Below are positions 42,753 to 56,110 of a stretch of DNA of 64,000 bases, one piece after another. This DNA comes from Gyrodactylus bullatarudis. Its lineage: Eukaryota; Platyhelminthes; Monogenea; Gyrodactylidea; Gyrodactylidae. The position numbers and the translations under genes were made by a program. Location: assembly GCA_012064415.1 (NCBI GenBank), contig SSNU01000094.1, forward strand, positions 1-64,000. The letters run 5' to 3'. The notes beneath the pieces are model-generated. The model did not search any database, was not told where the DNA came from, and saw only the letters and a list, made by a program, of their open reading frames with translations. How positions within the stretch are numbered: the stretch's first letter is position 1; each line of letters starts with the position of its first letter.

Positions 42753-44880
42753 TAATGACTCATTATTGAGGTATAGAGATGATTTACATAGGTGTCAACA
42801 AGTTTCTAAGCTCAAAAATAATCTTGAAGATAATAAATTTGATATTAACTTAATTTTTTATTTAAATCCAGTTTATGTTCGATTTTTTAGTGAATTCGTG
42901 TTGAATTAAAATCAAAAGATAGTGTTAAATTTTTTAAAAAGATTATTTGAGGCTCTAGAAAGGAAATCTTTTTTTTGAAATTGCAACATTTTATTGAATA
43001 AATTCAGATAGATAAAATAGATATGTACGAAAAATGAGTGCTTGTAATGACAGAGGTTCAAAGCATAATTCATAAACTCCAAAAGCAAGACGAGACATCC
43101 TGGGTTTCTGTAATTGGCACATCCGCTTAAGGTCCTTCAGCAGAATCAGTCTCTAACACACACTGAGTAGAGATTGATCGCAAGTTGTGCAACGACAACA
43201 AACCAGGTGCTAAATCAATTCAAACTTTTTTCTCACAGTCAAAGGTTTAATTGAAAAAGGGGACTTATTCAGTCAAATGAAAATTAGAGTAAAGAAGAGA
43301 TAAAGACTCTTTATTAAAGAGTAATCCAGACTAGTTCTTTAGCTCTTATGAGATCTGTATTGATTTTAGATCATAACAGTTATCGCAATCCGAGAGAGCA
43401 AATTTAGAGTCTAAACATCTGAACTGATTAAGGAGAGATCTAAAAAATTCTGTGATGTAAAGGAGATAATTTACATTTATAATTATTTCCTGGTTGCCTA
43501 CCTGGCTGTCTGCCTTTCTTTTTTAAGGAATTTTGCTATTTTATTACCAGTAGATCTTACTTTAACTCTATTATTACCTTGTAATAAATGCACAGAGAGA
43601 AAGATAGAAAATTTCTATTAGAAATACTCTTGACACAAAGTTTTAGAGTCTAAGCCAACCTCTCCCCTCTATAGCTATTTATTGAACTACAATCTGGATT
43701 AACATTGAAATGTGTTAATGCTCTAACGATTTGAAGGTAGAATGGTTAGTATCTTCAAACACAATAGCTTACTGAATAATGTAGGAGTTCTCCAAGTAAA
43801 AATAGAATAGTTCATTTTCATGGTAGAAATAGATGAAATTTGATGAGAAAAATCTGAGAAACAGATGTTTGATATTGAAAATTACAAATATATATCATAA
43901 CGATCAAAAACGGAAAGACTTTAAAGACTGGTTGAATAGTATAACGACTATGAAAATCCAAATCAAAGCAAAACAATACTTTTTTCTATTTATTTTTTAG
44001 ATTTTGTGCGCTTTTTCTTAAGTTTCCGTTTAGACCGTAAAATTTTTAAGCTACGGAACTAAAGCTAGTCAATATGTAGATGAGAATTTTTCAATTTTTG
44101 AGCTTTTAATTTAATTAGATTTCAAAGATTAGAAGTCAAAAGATACCCCCATTAAGGATCAAAATTACTGTCATCAATGTTACCGTTAATCTTGTTTCCC
44201 TTGATAGTCTTCAGTTAAACTTATTACCAAAATTCTTCAATTTCATCTAGAAAATTTGGTTTGATTTTATCACAGGTACACTCTGATTGGTTCTTAATTT
44301 TTAAGATCTCGACCAATAAGAATCCAAAGAACTTTGAATTGAATAACAGGGGTTTGTTTTATACTCTTATCAATATGCATTTTATTGGATTATTTTATTT
44401 AAATTTATAAAAAAAGTCAAAAGATTTTTATATCTCCATGGGAATTGACAATTTCACCTTAGAAAAATTAAATAAAGCATTATTGTTATTTATGATTATG
44501 AAATGAAACGATGGTTAATATAAATTGACAGACTACTACCCCTGAGTAGTACAGACACACACTCGAAATTATTATTCCAAATGCAGAGTAGACAATTATT
44601 TGAGTCTATAAAGTATTTTTTATATGTACGCAAAATATACTCGAGAGGATTGCTCAGGGAAAAGGAATATTAAATTATCCACTCAAAATCAATCATAAAA
44701 GGAATGTTTTTTTACTTGAACACGAAGAGAAATTCTTTCAAAGCATTACTTTCAAAGTGTGTGTAATGAGAACATTCCACAGGAAATAATGGATTGGGGA
44801 TGAGCTTGGTGATATTTTCTCAATTTGTCAAAAGCCCTGCTATCAAAGGACGTTTTAATTTAAAATAAATAAAAATTATT
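42753..44880. other. No gene recognised
   Basis: AT-rich. A slightly GC-richer patch near 43060-43210 reads for some 30 codons without stops but has no recognisable product. Confidence 0.4.
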
Positions 44881-44902
44881 CACAAACAACTCAAAAGACG
44901 AA

Positions 44903-45146
44903 TTGGATAACTGGAAGAAGAGCAACGTCGTTTACAAATTTCAATGTCCATGCAATTCAGTGTACATTGGACGGACAACAAGACGACTTGAGGACAGGAT
45001 TGATGAACATCTCTACAAAGGCCAAACCGCGATCAGAGAGCATCTAAAAACATGTAATGCCCAAGTTTCCCCCCAAAACTTTGAAATTATTTACAAACCA
45101 TCAGGGAAAAACGGTTACATTTTGAAAGCAGCTGAAGCTTACCTTA
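44903..45146 (+). CDS. GIY-YIG endonuclease of a second Penelope-like element, cut by the assembly gap
   Basis: An open frame encodes VVYKFQCPCNSVYIGRTTRRLEDRIDEH in its first third, followed by IREHLKTC, NFEIIYKPS and ILKAAEAYL. This is a better-preserved GIY-YIG module (SVYIGRT) than the one at 27.9 kb and a different subfamily, with the CPC knuckle and the Arg and Glu expected in the active site. The start is not a clear ATG and the reverse transcriptase is not visible upstream. The frame enters the run of Ns; the sequence after the gap (ANRTKFSFH and a stop) may be its end. Confidence 0.7.
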
Positions 45147-45262
45147 NNNNNNNNNNNNNNNNNNNNNNNNNNNNNNNNNNNNNNNNNNNNNNNNNNNNNN
45201 NNNNNNNNNNNNNNNNNNNNNNNNNNNNNNNNNNNNNNNNNNNNNNNNNNNNNNNNNNNNNN
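45147..45262. other. Assembly gap (116 Ns)
   Basis: A run of undetermined bases inside the Penelope ORF. Its true length is unknown. Confidence 1.
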
Positions 45263-48200
45263 GCTAACAGAACTAAATTTTCCTTCCACTAAACGCTGAC
45301 TACAATAATAATTATCACTTTCATTGTACAAATTCCGAATAATTATAATTCAGATCTCTTACATTAATTTCTCTGACCTGGTAACAGGGATGAGCCAATT
45401 GTATAACTATTAAAATTTGGGCCAATAAGGCCATCTCTTTACCTTTGTTAAACCTGTATTTATATGGCATGTATCACACTGATGAGTATGCCCGAAATAG
45501 AGATCTTTATTTGTGAAACAATCTGGCATCTTCTTACTTTGCTCAAATCTCCTATGTCATCGGTAGCTCAGCTCAAAACCAATCTCGAAGAACACTTAAC
45601 TCAGTTAAAATAAATCTAAAAAAGTCTTTTGCTTACTTCTTTGATGTTTCGAGATTGAATGATATATTTCTAGCATCCACTTTTAAGATATTCCAATTTA
45701 AAATTATTTCTACGTCTATCGAATAGCTCACTGAAGTTTTCAAAAGGTAAGAGTGATTCCTAGATCTTAATTGATAACTGTTTCCCTTGAGAAATATCTT
45801 AGTTTATTTAACATTATTTTTCGTCATCAAATGGTCGCTGAAATTTCAGGAAACACTCCATTAATTGTGCGAAAGTCTACTTCCTATTTTTCCAGCATTT
45901 TTACTGCTTGCAAATTAATAAATTATGATGATCCGAAATCAGTTCAAATTGACGGTTCTTTCAAAACTTCAATAGTGATACAAATGGTTAAATGATCCTG
46001 AAAAGTAACGTTTGATTCTTCTTACACCTTGAAATCGACAAAAGTTTTGGACTCAAAGTTTGAAAAATGGAAAATCTTTCTTATATCGGTGAAAGTCGGT
46101 TATCAAAACGGGGAAAATTTGAGATCTTTTGCAAAATTCATATAAATTCTCAGATTCATCGAGAAAAGCTGTAAATACCCCTCATTTGCATCATATTTAT
46201 TGTCAGGCATCGTTTGTGACATGAAACCCAACTTAATTAATGCCCATATTTATCTAAAAGTTCTTTATTTTTAATAGGTGTTATCATTCTCGAATTATTT
46301 TTATAAATTCACAATTTATCTTCTCTGTTATTCATTTTTTGTAGAAGATTCAAGTTAATTTTATTCTAAATTAATTGGACGAATACTTTTGGGGAGTAGG
46401 AATTAACTCAAAAACACTCTTAGGGACAGTTGTACTGTATTTCCACTTCCCTCATCTTTTTCCTCTTCTGCCCCTGGAGGCTTAACATTTCCCTCATTAT
46501 TATTATTAATAGGAAAGAGGTCAAATTCTGAGCTATTCATTGGGAAGATGGAAATTAATTTCAACATTTCTGATTATTTTCATTTTCCCTCTTCATCTTT
46601 GAGATTAAATTCTCTTTCCTTTCTGAGAAATAATGAAATTAATTTTTTGCTCATCCCCTGCGTCTTCTGAGTTTAAGTTACATTAAAAATTATGCAACAG
46701 TAAAACGCAGATAAGAAAAATTTTATTGCATTGAAATCACCTCAATGGCGGTTATATCATGAACTGAGGTCATAAAAGAAATATGGATGTACTCAGATAG
46801 TTATCTAACAAATTTGGTTGGGTCATAGGGTTTGATCTCAACTATTTCATCGGAGATTTTCAACATTTTGGACATTGAGGAAAAGGATTGATTTAAAAGT
46901 GTGTATCTAAATATTTTCTGGCTTCCGCGTTTACTGATGATCATGAAAAATAACTTTTGGTCTCTCTCACAATTTAGAAATCAAAAGAGTTTTTCAACTC
47001 AAAGTTCTTTTTCTTCCTAAAAATTCTAGTTCAATAATTTTTTATTTTTTGCACAAAGTATTGCTGGACTTCATCAAAAATACTTTTTGACGATGATATA
47101 ATCATCTAGAGGGATTAGATTCTAAACATTAGAAGTCGAATAAATATTTAATGATGAAGATAATATTTTACCAGAGCTCGTCAGACAATTGCACCTGTTG
47201 GATATTTATAGAAAATGTACTCATTTTATCTTATTGGAATTTTAAATTGACTTCTAATTCCTCAAGAAAATTCCTTCATAGTTGGAAAATTTCCAAATTT
47301 TTATCAGCAAAGTTTTTTCTTTGGAGTCATATTTGGAATCAACTCTTTTTTGAATTCATCAAGATTGTAGAATGAATATTTCTTTCCCTTGAACAGCCTC
47401 GAGTATGCATTTTAGATAATCATCTTTATGGGAAACCAACTCAGTATTTTGATCAGTGATCACATCAGGCCGAGTAAGATAATGACTAGAAGAATTAAGA
47501 GACATATATTGGATCAAAAAAATAACAATCGATTGATTATAAATAATATCACCACTAGTCTACTTTTTAGGGAAATGAAATGTAAATAAAGAAATATAAA
47601 TTACTTCCGTCTCATTTTTGTTTTGAGTAAACAATATTTACTAAACCTAAGATGTTCCCCCCTTATATTTTATTATACTCAGAAAGAAATCCTTTGGAAA
47701 TAGTTGTTTCAAATCTTTGAAAACGAAATTCGTTATTACGTTTTCTAAGGCAGAAAATGGCCAACCTAACAAGGTATGTAACATGAGGGTTACCTAAAGA
47801 AAAAATATCGTCCAAAATCAGAAAGGTGGTTGATATGAAGAAGGGACTCGTCAATGATGACAAATTTTTTGGTTTTGAAGCATCTTTCGACCGATAAAAC
47901 TGCTTGTAAATTAAAAGATGTAATCCTTAAATAGATAGATATGAAACTTTTATTCCAATTTCATCTTCTTTGTGTATAGATGGATCACGATTAAAATATA
48001 AGATCATTCGGTAGTTCACATAAAAAAAGATTTATTTCTTATGAAACTGAGCGGTATTCCCAATAAAAAAGTATTGCTCATTTGAATTCATTTATTTTTT
48101 CTTTTTCAATGGCAAGTTTACGAAAAAGATATTTATACAAATGATATCAAAAAATTAAGTTTTCTATCTACTCATTTAACTAGATAATAATAATCCTATT

Positions 48201-49030
48201 TTCTTCATCATCTCTGTCTCACGTAAGACAGTTAATTAATTTCTTGGCATTTTTAAATTCTTTATTGTCGAGTGCAACACTCAATAGAGTTCGAATCTAA
48301 ATCTAATTTTGACAATCCGATTCTCAGCTATTCATATACAGAAGGAAGAAATAGGGTACGAACTATTTGTAATAGTCTCTCATCTCTTATAATTATGGAA
48401 GGATATTGATTTTTCGTGCAATACATGATCATTGTACATTGTTCAATTTTTAAACTATGTTCCCAATTTCGTAGCAATTAGAACGCAAGAGTGTGAAATT
48501 CTTTCCTCACATTCTCTTTTTTTCATTTGTGATTTCTTTCACTTGCTTTTGTTAACAATGCATCATACGCTTATAGTATACATAGGAAAGAAATGGAAGA
48601 AATCTTGATGGATAGCTTCATGGCTAACACATAAAAGATCTATCAATACATAAATGGAATACATAACTTATACAGAAATAAAAGATTATCCCAATAAAGT
48701 GTTGTAATGAATACAGTTGGGGTAACAGAAGTGAACCTTACAAGATAGACATAATAATGAATTTCCTGAATTAATCTCTCTCATTCATGCATATAAAAAA
48801 GAGAAGATACACAAAAATGATGAGATAACTATTCAAGATCATAAAAAGTTTACTATAGAATATCCTCTGTGGGAGATTGTTTTTTATGATATCAAAATAG
48901 GAGGTTTTATTGCACAGTAATGCCTTAGTGATTGAATTTTAATCTTGAGCGGAAGATGGAAATGAAATTTCCTTGTTGGTAATACTAAACCTATTACCAA
49001 AGTTTTTAGTTTTTCAACGTCCGGGGAAAT
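45263..49030. other. No gene recognised
   Basis: AT-rich with chance ORFs. A piece near 46020-46160 resembles the inner part of the A/B fold-back repeats. Confidence 0.4.
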
Positions 49031-49200
49031 CTAAAACTAGTTGACATGAAGACCAGAATCATTAATTTTATAAAGATCTTTAGAAAATCAGGAAAAATTT
49101 ATTTTTTTGAATTCCACAATGAAATGAGACCTCAAATTGCTTCAAATCTTTGAAAGATGATTTGTGTTCATAATTCAGATCTTCATGTCAACTATTAGCT
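49031..49200. repeat. Short fold-back related to family A
   Basis: CTAGTTGACATGAAGACCAG is mirrored by GATCTTCATGTCAACTATTA about 120 bp later. The ends match the termini of 10784-11463. Confidence 0.55.
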
Positions 49201-50459
49201 TGATAGAGTCTTTTCACATAATTTTTCATTTGAAATAATCTCATGAAGGAAGACAAATAATGAAAATGTTCATAAAGGTAAAGACTCTTGAAATGAAATT
49301 TAGTTTTAGAGTTTTATCCCAACTATATAGCCCGATTCAGGTGTGAACAACACGAATGCTTAATGGATAAACATTTAAATTTCATTAGGCAGAATATTTG
49401 TTTTTTTCCTAACAAATATAAATGAAATATTAATCCCATTAAGGGAGTTTAGAATTTGCCTGGAATTAGATGGAATGTGTACTTTAGATTTTTTTTGAAT
49501 TATGCTATAAAACCTTTTGTATATGGAATTTTGATATTTTTATGACCATCTCATATCATCTAATGTATTCTGTATTTTAACAATGTCATGATTTGTTCTC
49601 TGTTCATTTTTAATGCAATGAAACATGAAATCTGTACTTTTCTACCGCATATTTTAGAAAATATAGCCAGTTGGGCTATTTATATCATACATCATTTTGA
49701 GAAAATACGGTCTAGATTGTAATTATTTTATTCGCAACCATTCAATTTAAATATAAACTGATTTATCGTTAACAACTTTTAATCCCTCATTATCTGTTTA
49801 GCAATTTCGACTGGCCACTATTCCTAGGAACTATAATGAAAACTAAAGTGTACTAGCTTTTTGCAAACAAGTGTTTATTATTAAATTAATGAACTGGAGC
49901 TTGTAAGAGACAGAGGAATATGCTCTGGACATGATCTAAATATTAGACAGAGAGCGGCTGAACAAGGAGAATTTATGTCTTCAACTTTATTGTTGTTCAA
50001 TTGGAAATATGAAATCTATAAATTTTCAACTCGAGCACTAAAAGCAAACAAAACTAATTTAAAGCTAGTAAATATGAAGATGAAAATTTTTGATCTTACA
50101 AAACTTTGAAATCGACATAAATGAGTATTAAAATGTAACCCACTTTTACCAATTAATCAAGAATAAAAAATACAAGAAATACTTATAATAATGTAATAAT
50201 AGCTTACGGATGTGAAAATTTTTGATTTTTGGCGAATCACCCCTAATAAGTATAGCTAAGTGTTGGTTGATTTCATGGAGATTGAAGTTAGAAATAGCCG
50301 AATTTAAAAGGAATCAATTAATTTTTAAACCATAGGAGCAGATCTAAACTCGTTTCAGTCCACATATTTACAGTAATGTATTTTGGAGAGACTCAGAGAA
50401 TAGAGTACCGCTTTCCTTGAAAAACAAGCAAAATTAAATAGTTAGCTTAGGATTTGGGA

Positions 50460-50835
50460 GATGTGTAAATTTTATAAAGAATCAATTTTTAAGGAAATTA
50501 TGGCAGATCTCAAAGTAACGCCAAATTCCTATTATTTATTATTGTTGATTTCAAACTGAGAGAGTGATCAAAAGTTGATTTTCAGGATCACGACTAGACT
50601 CAAAAAAGGATTTTTACCAGAAAAATTTCATCGATTTTTAGCATGTTTGATTTCTTTTCTACTTTCGATCACTCTCTTAGAAATCAACAAAAAATTGGAA
50701 ATTTGGCGCTACTTCGAGATTTGAATTTAAATTGATCTTTTCAAATTTTTTTTCTTCACATCGTGATCTAGATTCTAGAATATCAAATTTGATTTTTTTT
50801 AATTGCGATTTTTGTAAAAATCATAAATATCCTTA
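50460..50835. repeat. Fold-back element, family B
   Basis: GAGAGTGATCAAAAGTTGAT is mirrored by TCGATCACTCTCTTAGAAAT, and AAGTAACGCCAAATTCC by GGCGCTACTTCGAGATTT. It ends in TTTTGTAAAAATCATAAATA. Confidence 0.6.
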
Positions 50836-53810
50836 AATTAACTAGATTTATCTATAAATCAATGAACACACTCAATTAAGAATTTATCGATGGAATAGAA
50901 AAAGTCTAATACGCGAAATTCGAAGCAGATTTTATGCAACCAGTTTCAAAAGATTATGTTGGAACAATTGAATTTAATCTTCTGTCACAAATCTTTTATT
51001 TGACGTGACGAAGCTAATCTTAATCTTTTAGACAGAAAAAAGATGTAAGCTTTGGTCTAACCAAGTTATTTTTGGAATAATTAATAGATTAAAATGAAAG
51101 ATACTACATCGAGAAGAGAGAGATATTCATTCGCTCTGATCCATTGCATACAGATTATCTCCAAATCAATCATTTTTCAGTTACGATAACTTTTTTTGAT
51201 TAATTTCACACCCTCATTACCTAGACGAGGAAAAACTAGTTTTCAAAAGATTCAATGACTTCATAAATTGAAAATACTTTTTCCAAAAATTCTATTTGGA
51301 TTGCACAAGCATAGTTAATAAGTTTGGGAGAATATAGGACAAAGCTTTGCATCAGTGACTAGAAGTTACGCTTTTATTAAGTTATCAAGTTAAAATAAGC
51401 AAGAAATAAAAATTGAATTTATAAATGATTCATGTTTCTCGATTTTGTAGAGTTCACCTTTTTAACAACTTATTCTCTTCTAGCAGGGTCAATTAGAGAA
51501 AAAAAGTAGGCTCAAGTTGAATATTTTTGAATAATAATAGAATCGGGGTATATTTAGCAAAGTACTATTAAAATAGCTTCAATCATAATTATAGAAACAT
51601 TCCTTTTAATCTAACTCTATTCTTCGACCCTTTTTCTTGCACTCAAATTCTGAATTAAGATCAGATTTCTTTAGGTTATTAAGCAGTTATCTCAGTATTT
51701 TAAACCATCCGAATACATTCTCTTCAAATCTGTGAATTCAAAATTCTTCGAGAATCAAGTCAAAATTACTGGTACCTTCTCCTTAAAGAAATGTTTGGAG
51801 AGAAATCGAAAATTTGCAAAAAAATACTCTAATGTTTATCAAATATCAGCATTTAATTGTCAGAAATCAAAAAAACGTTGAAAAAGTGGAAATCCGGGTC
51901 ATAAAATCTATAAAGGGAATACCTTAATTCATTGAGGAGCTACGTCCGATTTGTCATTCTAAAATTCTTGTTACTCTCTTAGTTAGTAACTGCTTGTGAT
52001 TTCTATAACTAGCCTGTCATCTTTATTTGAAACATTTTTATCTATTTTCATCATGAAAACTGTTACTATACTAATGGGTAGTTTGGTTTTCACATTTTAT
52101 TTAAGGGAAATTCAAAATCGAATTTACTAGCTAGTTAAAAATTTTTTGCTTACACAAATCATACTTATAAAGAGCATCTGGATCTAGTGAAATAACTAAT
52201 CATTCTCGAGATCTTGATGAAAAAAATTTATAAACTAAACTTTATCAGGTTTAGATTGAATTCGGAGAAACAAGATCATTGTTGAAAAGATATGTCTTCC
52301 AAAAAGATTGTGTTTCTAATGATATTTCCATTTATGTCTATAACTAAAAATTATTTTTTTTCGAGATTTTCACTAATTAATTTTTTAGTTCAATGAGAAA
52401 TTCATTACGAAGGTTGAAATATAGGTCCTCAAAATGTCTGAAAACTCATTTTTAAGAGAACTAAAAATTAACCAACAAAATTGATTAATTTTTTAAAAAT
52501 TTCTTATCCAACATTTATATTTTGGAATAGAAAAAATTTTATTTCAAGAAGCGTTAAGGAAAACCATGAATAGTATTTTTGTAGGTACAAATCAAATTAT
52601 GCTCAACGTGAACCCATCATATTCATTCACGTCATCGAAGGCCCTAAAGGAGTATAAAAGTTTCAAATTTTCTATTCTGATTTGGATTCTTAAAGAATAT
52701 TAGAAAACAAGCGAATAATAAGGGATAAACGTTTTATTTAGCCGTGTCTCTTCAGACTTAACCCCGGACTTTATAGTTTTATACTCTTATAATGCAACAT
52801 TTTCTGCTCTTCCATTGGTTAAGGAAATCCCTCAATTTGGGACGGAGGGAGAGGGAAACACTGGCAATCCTGTAACCATGGTCTCATTACTTTTGTCTCT
52901 TCAGCAGATTGGGGCCTTTCAAGAATTCATCCATTAGTAACTGACCGCTGTTTCTCTTCCGTTTTCGCTTAATTGAGTGTTTATTGATCGAATCTACCCT
53001 ATTGTTAATTGCAGGTTGATTATCAACTGCTGTTGACTTCTCAGATTTTTCAAATTTTCTTTTTTTTTAATTTCTATTTTTCATCACCTGATATTCATGG
53101 ATAATTTTTTTAGAATCTCACGTTTAAAAATATGTGTTATTGAAATTGATCTAAAAACATTATTATTTAAAGATTTTATACTAAAAATGTTCATCGTATA
53201 ACTTTCATTCTATAGTTGATGATGAGTGAATTTCCAAAGATTAAAATTTAAGCAACATAAAGACGAAGTGATATTGGTTTGATACGTGTTTTTATTGAAT
53301 TTTATTCTCGCTCGAAGTATTTCCACTAGCTTAGATGGGAAACCTCGGGAAATTTTTCGGATGAATTTTTCGATTTTTCTAGTGGCGCAGATTATTTTGA
53401 ATTATTTATAAACATTTGGGCAGTTTTATTATTTGACTTTATAATAAATCTGTTTAATGCGTGTTCCTTCTCTGCGGGTTTTCTTATCTCAACGTGATAA
53501 TTCAGAGTTATAAAAATTTATAAAATATTCAAGTAGATTCCAATGTATTTACTTATCTGAATCTGCGAGTGGATCTTTAACTAGGGTACGCAGAGAATAG
53601 CCAAAATTAGCGTAATTATTATTATTTTCGTAATTTTTTTAGCAAAAATAAAAATATCATCTACAGACAGATTTCTAAATTCGTCGAAAATACAAAAAAC
53701 CTACTCGGAAATATTCATCCTCTTTTAGCTGATTCATGATCAAAAAATTTTAACTACCAGAAAGTTTAGTTAGTCAAGGTATTCTATTATTGTTCTCTTC
53801 CATATCAATG
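50836..53810. other. No gene recognised
   Basis: AT-rich. A solitary GTCTCTTCAGACTTAACCCC near 52747 resembles the arm of the snapback at 30.0 kb. Confidence 0.4.
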
Positions 53811-53818
53811 ATAAATAA

Positions 53819-54296
53819 TAGACTTTGACTAAATTTTGCAAAATTACTTAAATCGCCCATCGATCTTCAAAAACTAATCTTCAAGTATTTAAATATAATC
53901 CCAGCAAATTTCGCTTCAAAATACCTTTCCATGCTTCTGGAATAAGATAAACAAAATTGTTAAAATTTTCAAGTTTAGAATGTTTTTTATTGTTTTATAT
54001 TTATAATTTTTAAGTTGAATTCACATTATTAATTATTTCTTTACATAAAGTTTTTAAAATGACTTAGATCCTTTTTAAATTTTTTTTTCAATAGCTCAAA
54101 ACAAAATTTTTCTTATTTTTCATGAATTACAATTTTGATGGTTCAAAAACGTTTTAAATTAAAAATCTTTTTAGATTTTTTTAGGAGCATGGAAAGGTAT
54201 TTTGAAGCGAAATTTAGTGGGATTATATTTAAATAATTGAAGATTAATTTTTTCATATCGATGGGCGATTTAAGTAATTTTGCAAAATTTCGTCTA
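53819..54296. mobile_element. hAT-like MITE, family C, with 8-bp target duplication
   Basis: Termini TAGACTTTGACTAAATTTTGC and (inverted) TAGACGAAATTTTGC. The arms are long inverted copies (CGCCCATCGAT / ATCGATGGGCG; ATTTCGCTTCAAAATACCTT and inverse). It is flanked by ATAAATAA at 53811-53818 and 54297-54304. The 478-bp element has no ORF, so it relies on another element's transposase. Confidence 0.8.
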
Positions 54297-54304
54297 ATAA
54301 ATAA

Positions 54305-55936
54305 TGAGTCATTAAATTACTTTTTTGGTTACCTTTAAGAAAGTTTTACATTTGATTCGTGTTAAATATCCCAGTAAGGTTTTGTCTTCAACTAGAGTAT
54401 ATGTTTCTAGGTAGTCAGACTTTTCTTGTTGACAGATTCATTTCCAAATGATATTTTACAGTAGGTTGAGGAAATCCCATTTTTTTCCAAAATGAACAAT
54501 CAATCAAAACTCATATTCATCCATTCATGATGAAAATAATAACTGAGGTGACTGAAATTAGAAAATAAGTAGCTATTCTGCTAAAACAAAATAGCAGTCG
54601 ATAACGAATAGTCAATATTATCTTCGAAAGAACTGAGGATTTTAAACTTATAGCTAAAATAGCATTTTTGGTTACCGGTACTCAATAATTTTTTTTCGAG
54701 GGTCAACCCTTACTAAAGTATAATTTATATTTTTCAAGTTTTTTATTATATCATCTCTTGAGAATATTTCATGCGTATTGAGATTAGGCACGAAAAAAGT
54801 GTGTTTGAATTGCTTTTAAGAATTATCTTTTAAACTTGAGTAACCAACCAAAGAAAAATGATGAAGAACGAATTAATCAGTTATAAATAACATGGTAATG
54901 AGAAAAAAGGAAGATTTGATAGATTTTAGAGGGTAGGTTAAGCTGGGTCTACAAGATCCTTAGTCTCCTAAGAATATGAGTTCATTAAAAATTTCAGAAA
55001 TGTGCACACTAAAATCCATCCATTGATCGATTGAGGTCTAAAAAACTCGACCGAATATTTTGAATTTTGTAAAATTTTTGAAAACTACCTGTCCTAGTGT
55101 TCAGGCGATGGATTATAATAAACTTTGTGCTTTTCATTCAACACGTAAGAGATTCAAGTTCATCAAATATCCAATTATAATTTTATATAGTAACTGGATA
55201 ATAGAAATTCCACGTGTGATATACTAAGATTTAAGTAATTTTTCGGAGCAGACATCAATCAAGCTTGAAAGAATGGAATGATGTACGAAAATTGATATTG
55301 TACGCTATAAAACTTTGTTTTCTACATCGGCATAGTTATTCATAAATGAAAAAAGTAAGAGGAAACGATAAATAAAGTACAACTTAGTAGGGGAAACTAT
55401 AGAAAAGCTTTTTTGTTTATTCTGATTCTATTTTTAAAAAAAAGCCTTATGGAATATTTTACTAACTTTCTTTTTGTGCACTAACGATAAAAGAAAGTGA
55501 AATTATTCAGGGGTTTTATTTCAAGATTAAATTTTAATTTTAAATCATATAAACAAATGGATTAATTGAATTCATGATCAGTCTACTTCATTAAATTAAA
55601 AATAATACATTTTACTTTGGACCCTTTAAAACACAGAAAAATTAAATTTAGGATTTATTCTAAAAACTGGTTTTCAATTACATTATCTTGAAATTAAAAT
55701 TATCCTGGAAATTAGTCATGTGGTTAATAGCCGAGCAGCATGAAAACATCAAAATGCTTTACGAAAGAGGAATGAAAATATAATGTATAGCTGAAAGTTT
55801 TCAGAGATAAATTAGAACTATTCATAAAGTCTTATAATATAAATGAAATCCAACAATTATTTTATCCCAATTTGAATTATACATAAGGTTCGTCCAGGAA
55901 AATTGCCGGAAAGAATCCCAATTGTTGAATTTGATA
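54305..55936. other. No gene recognised
   Basis: AT-rich spacer with nothing supported. Confidence 0.4.
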
Positions 55937-56006
55937 CATATCATTAAAGCCTCAAAAAATATGCAGTTTTTTCCGAATCAGTGAAAAATGATCTAAAATT
56001 AGTTTT

Positions 56007-56110
56007 ATAATAAAATTTATTAAAACTTAGGTCAATATTAGAATTCTCAGCCATGGTCATCCAAACGTTTCGACGGTGATTGTCTTCACACGCCTTCTTC
56101 AGTGGTACGA
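56007..56110 (-). repeat. Penelope-type terminal unit with hammerhead-like core, copy 2
   Basis: Nearly identical to 15915-16018. The flanking words (GAATCAGTGAAAAATGATCT and AATTAGTTTTATAATAAAAT) also occur at copy 1 but on the opposite side, showing an inverted junction. Confidence 0.55.
56061..56105 (-). ncRNA. Hammerhead-ribozyme-like motif, copy 2
   Basis: Same bases as copy 1 at 15969-16013 throughout the CCA-CTGAAGA-hairpin-GAAACGTT-TGG core. Confidence 0.45.

Noticed and set aside
43020..43210. GC-richer patch with a short open frame
   Set aside because: No start, splice context or recognisable product; probably repeat debris.
45101..45331. ORFs spanning the run of Ns on either strand
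   Set aside because: The Ns carry no information, so the continuity of the frame is artificial.
48200..48900. Search for further genes in the 45.3-53.8 kb interval
   Set aside because: Only short frames with AT-driven composition; nothing reached a supportable level.
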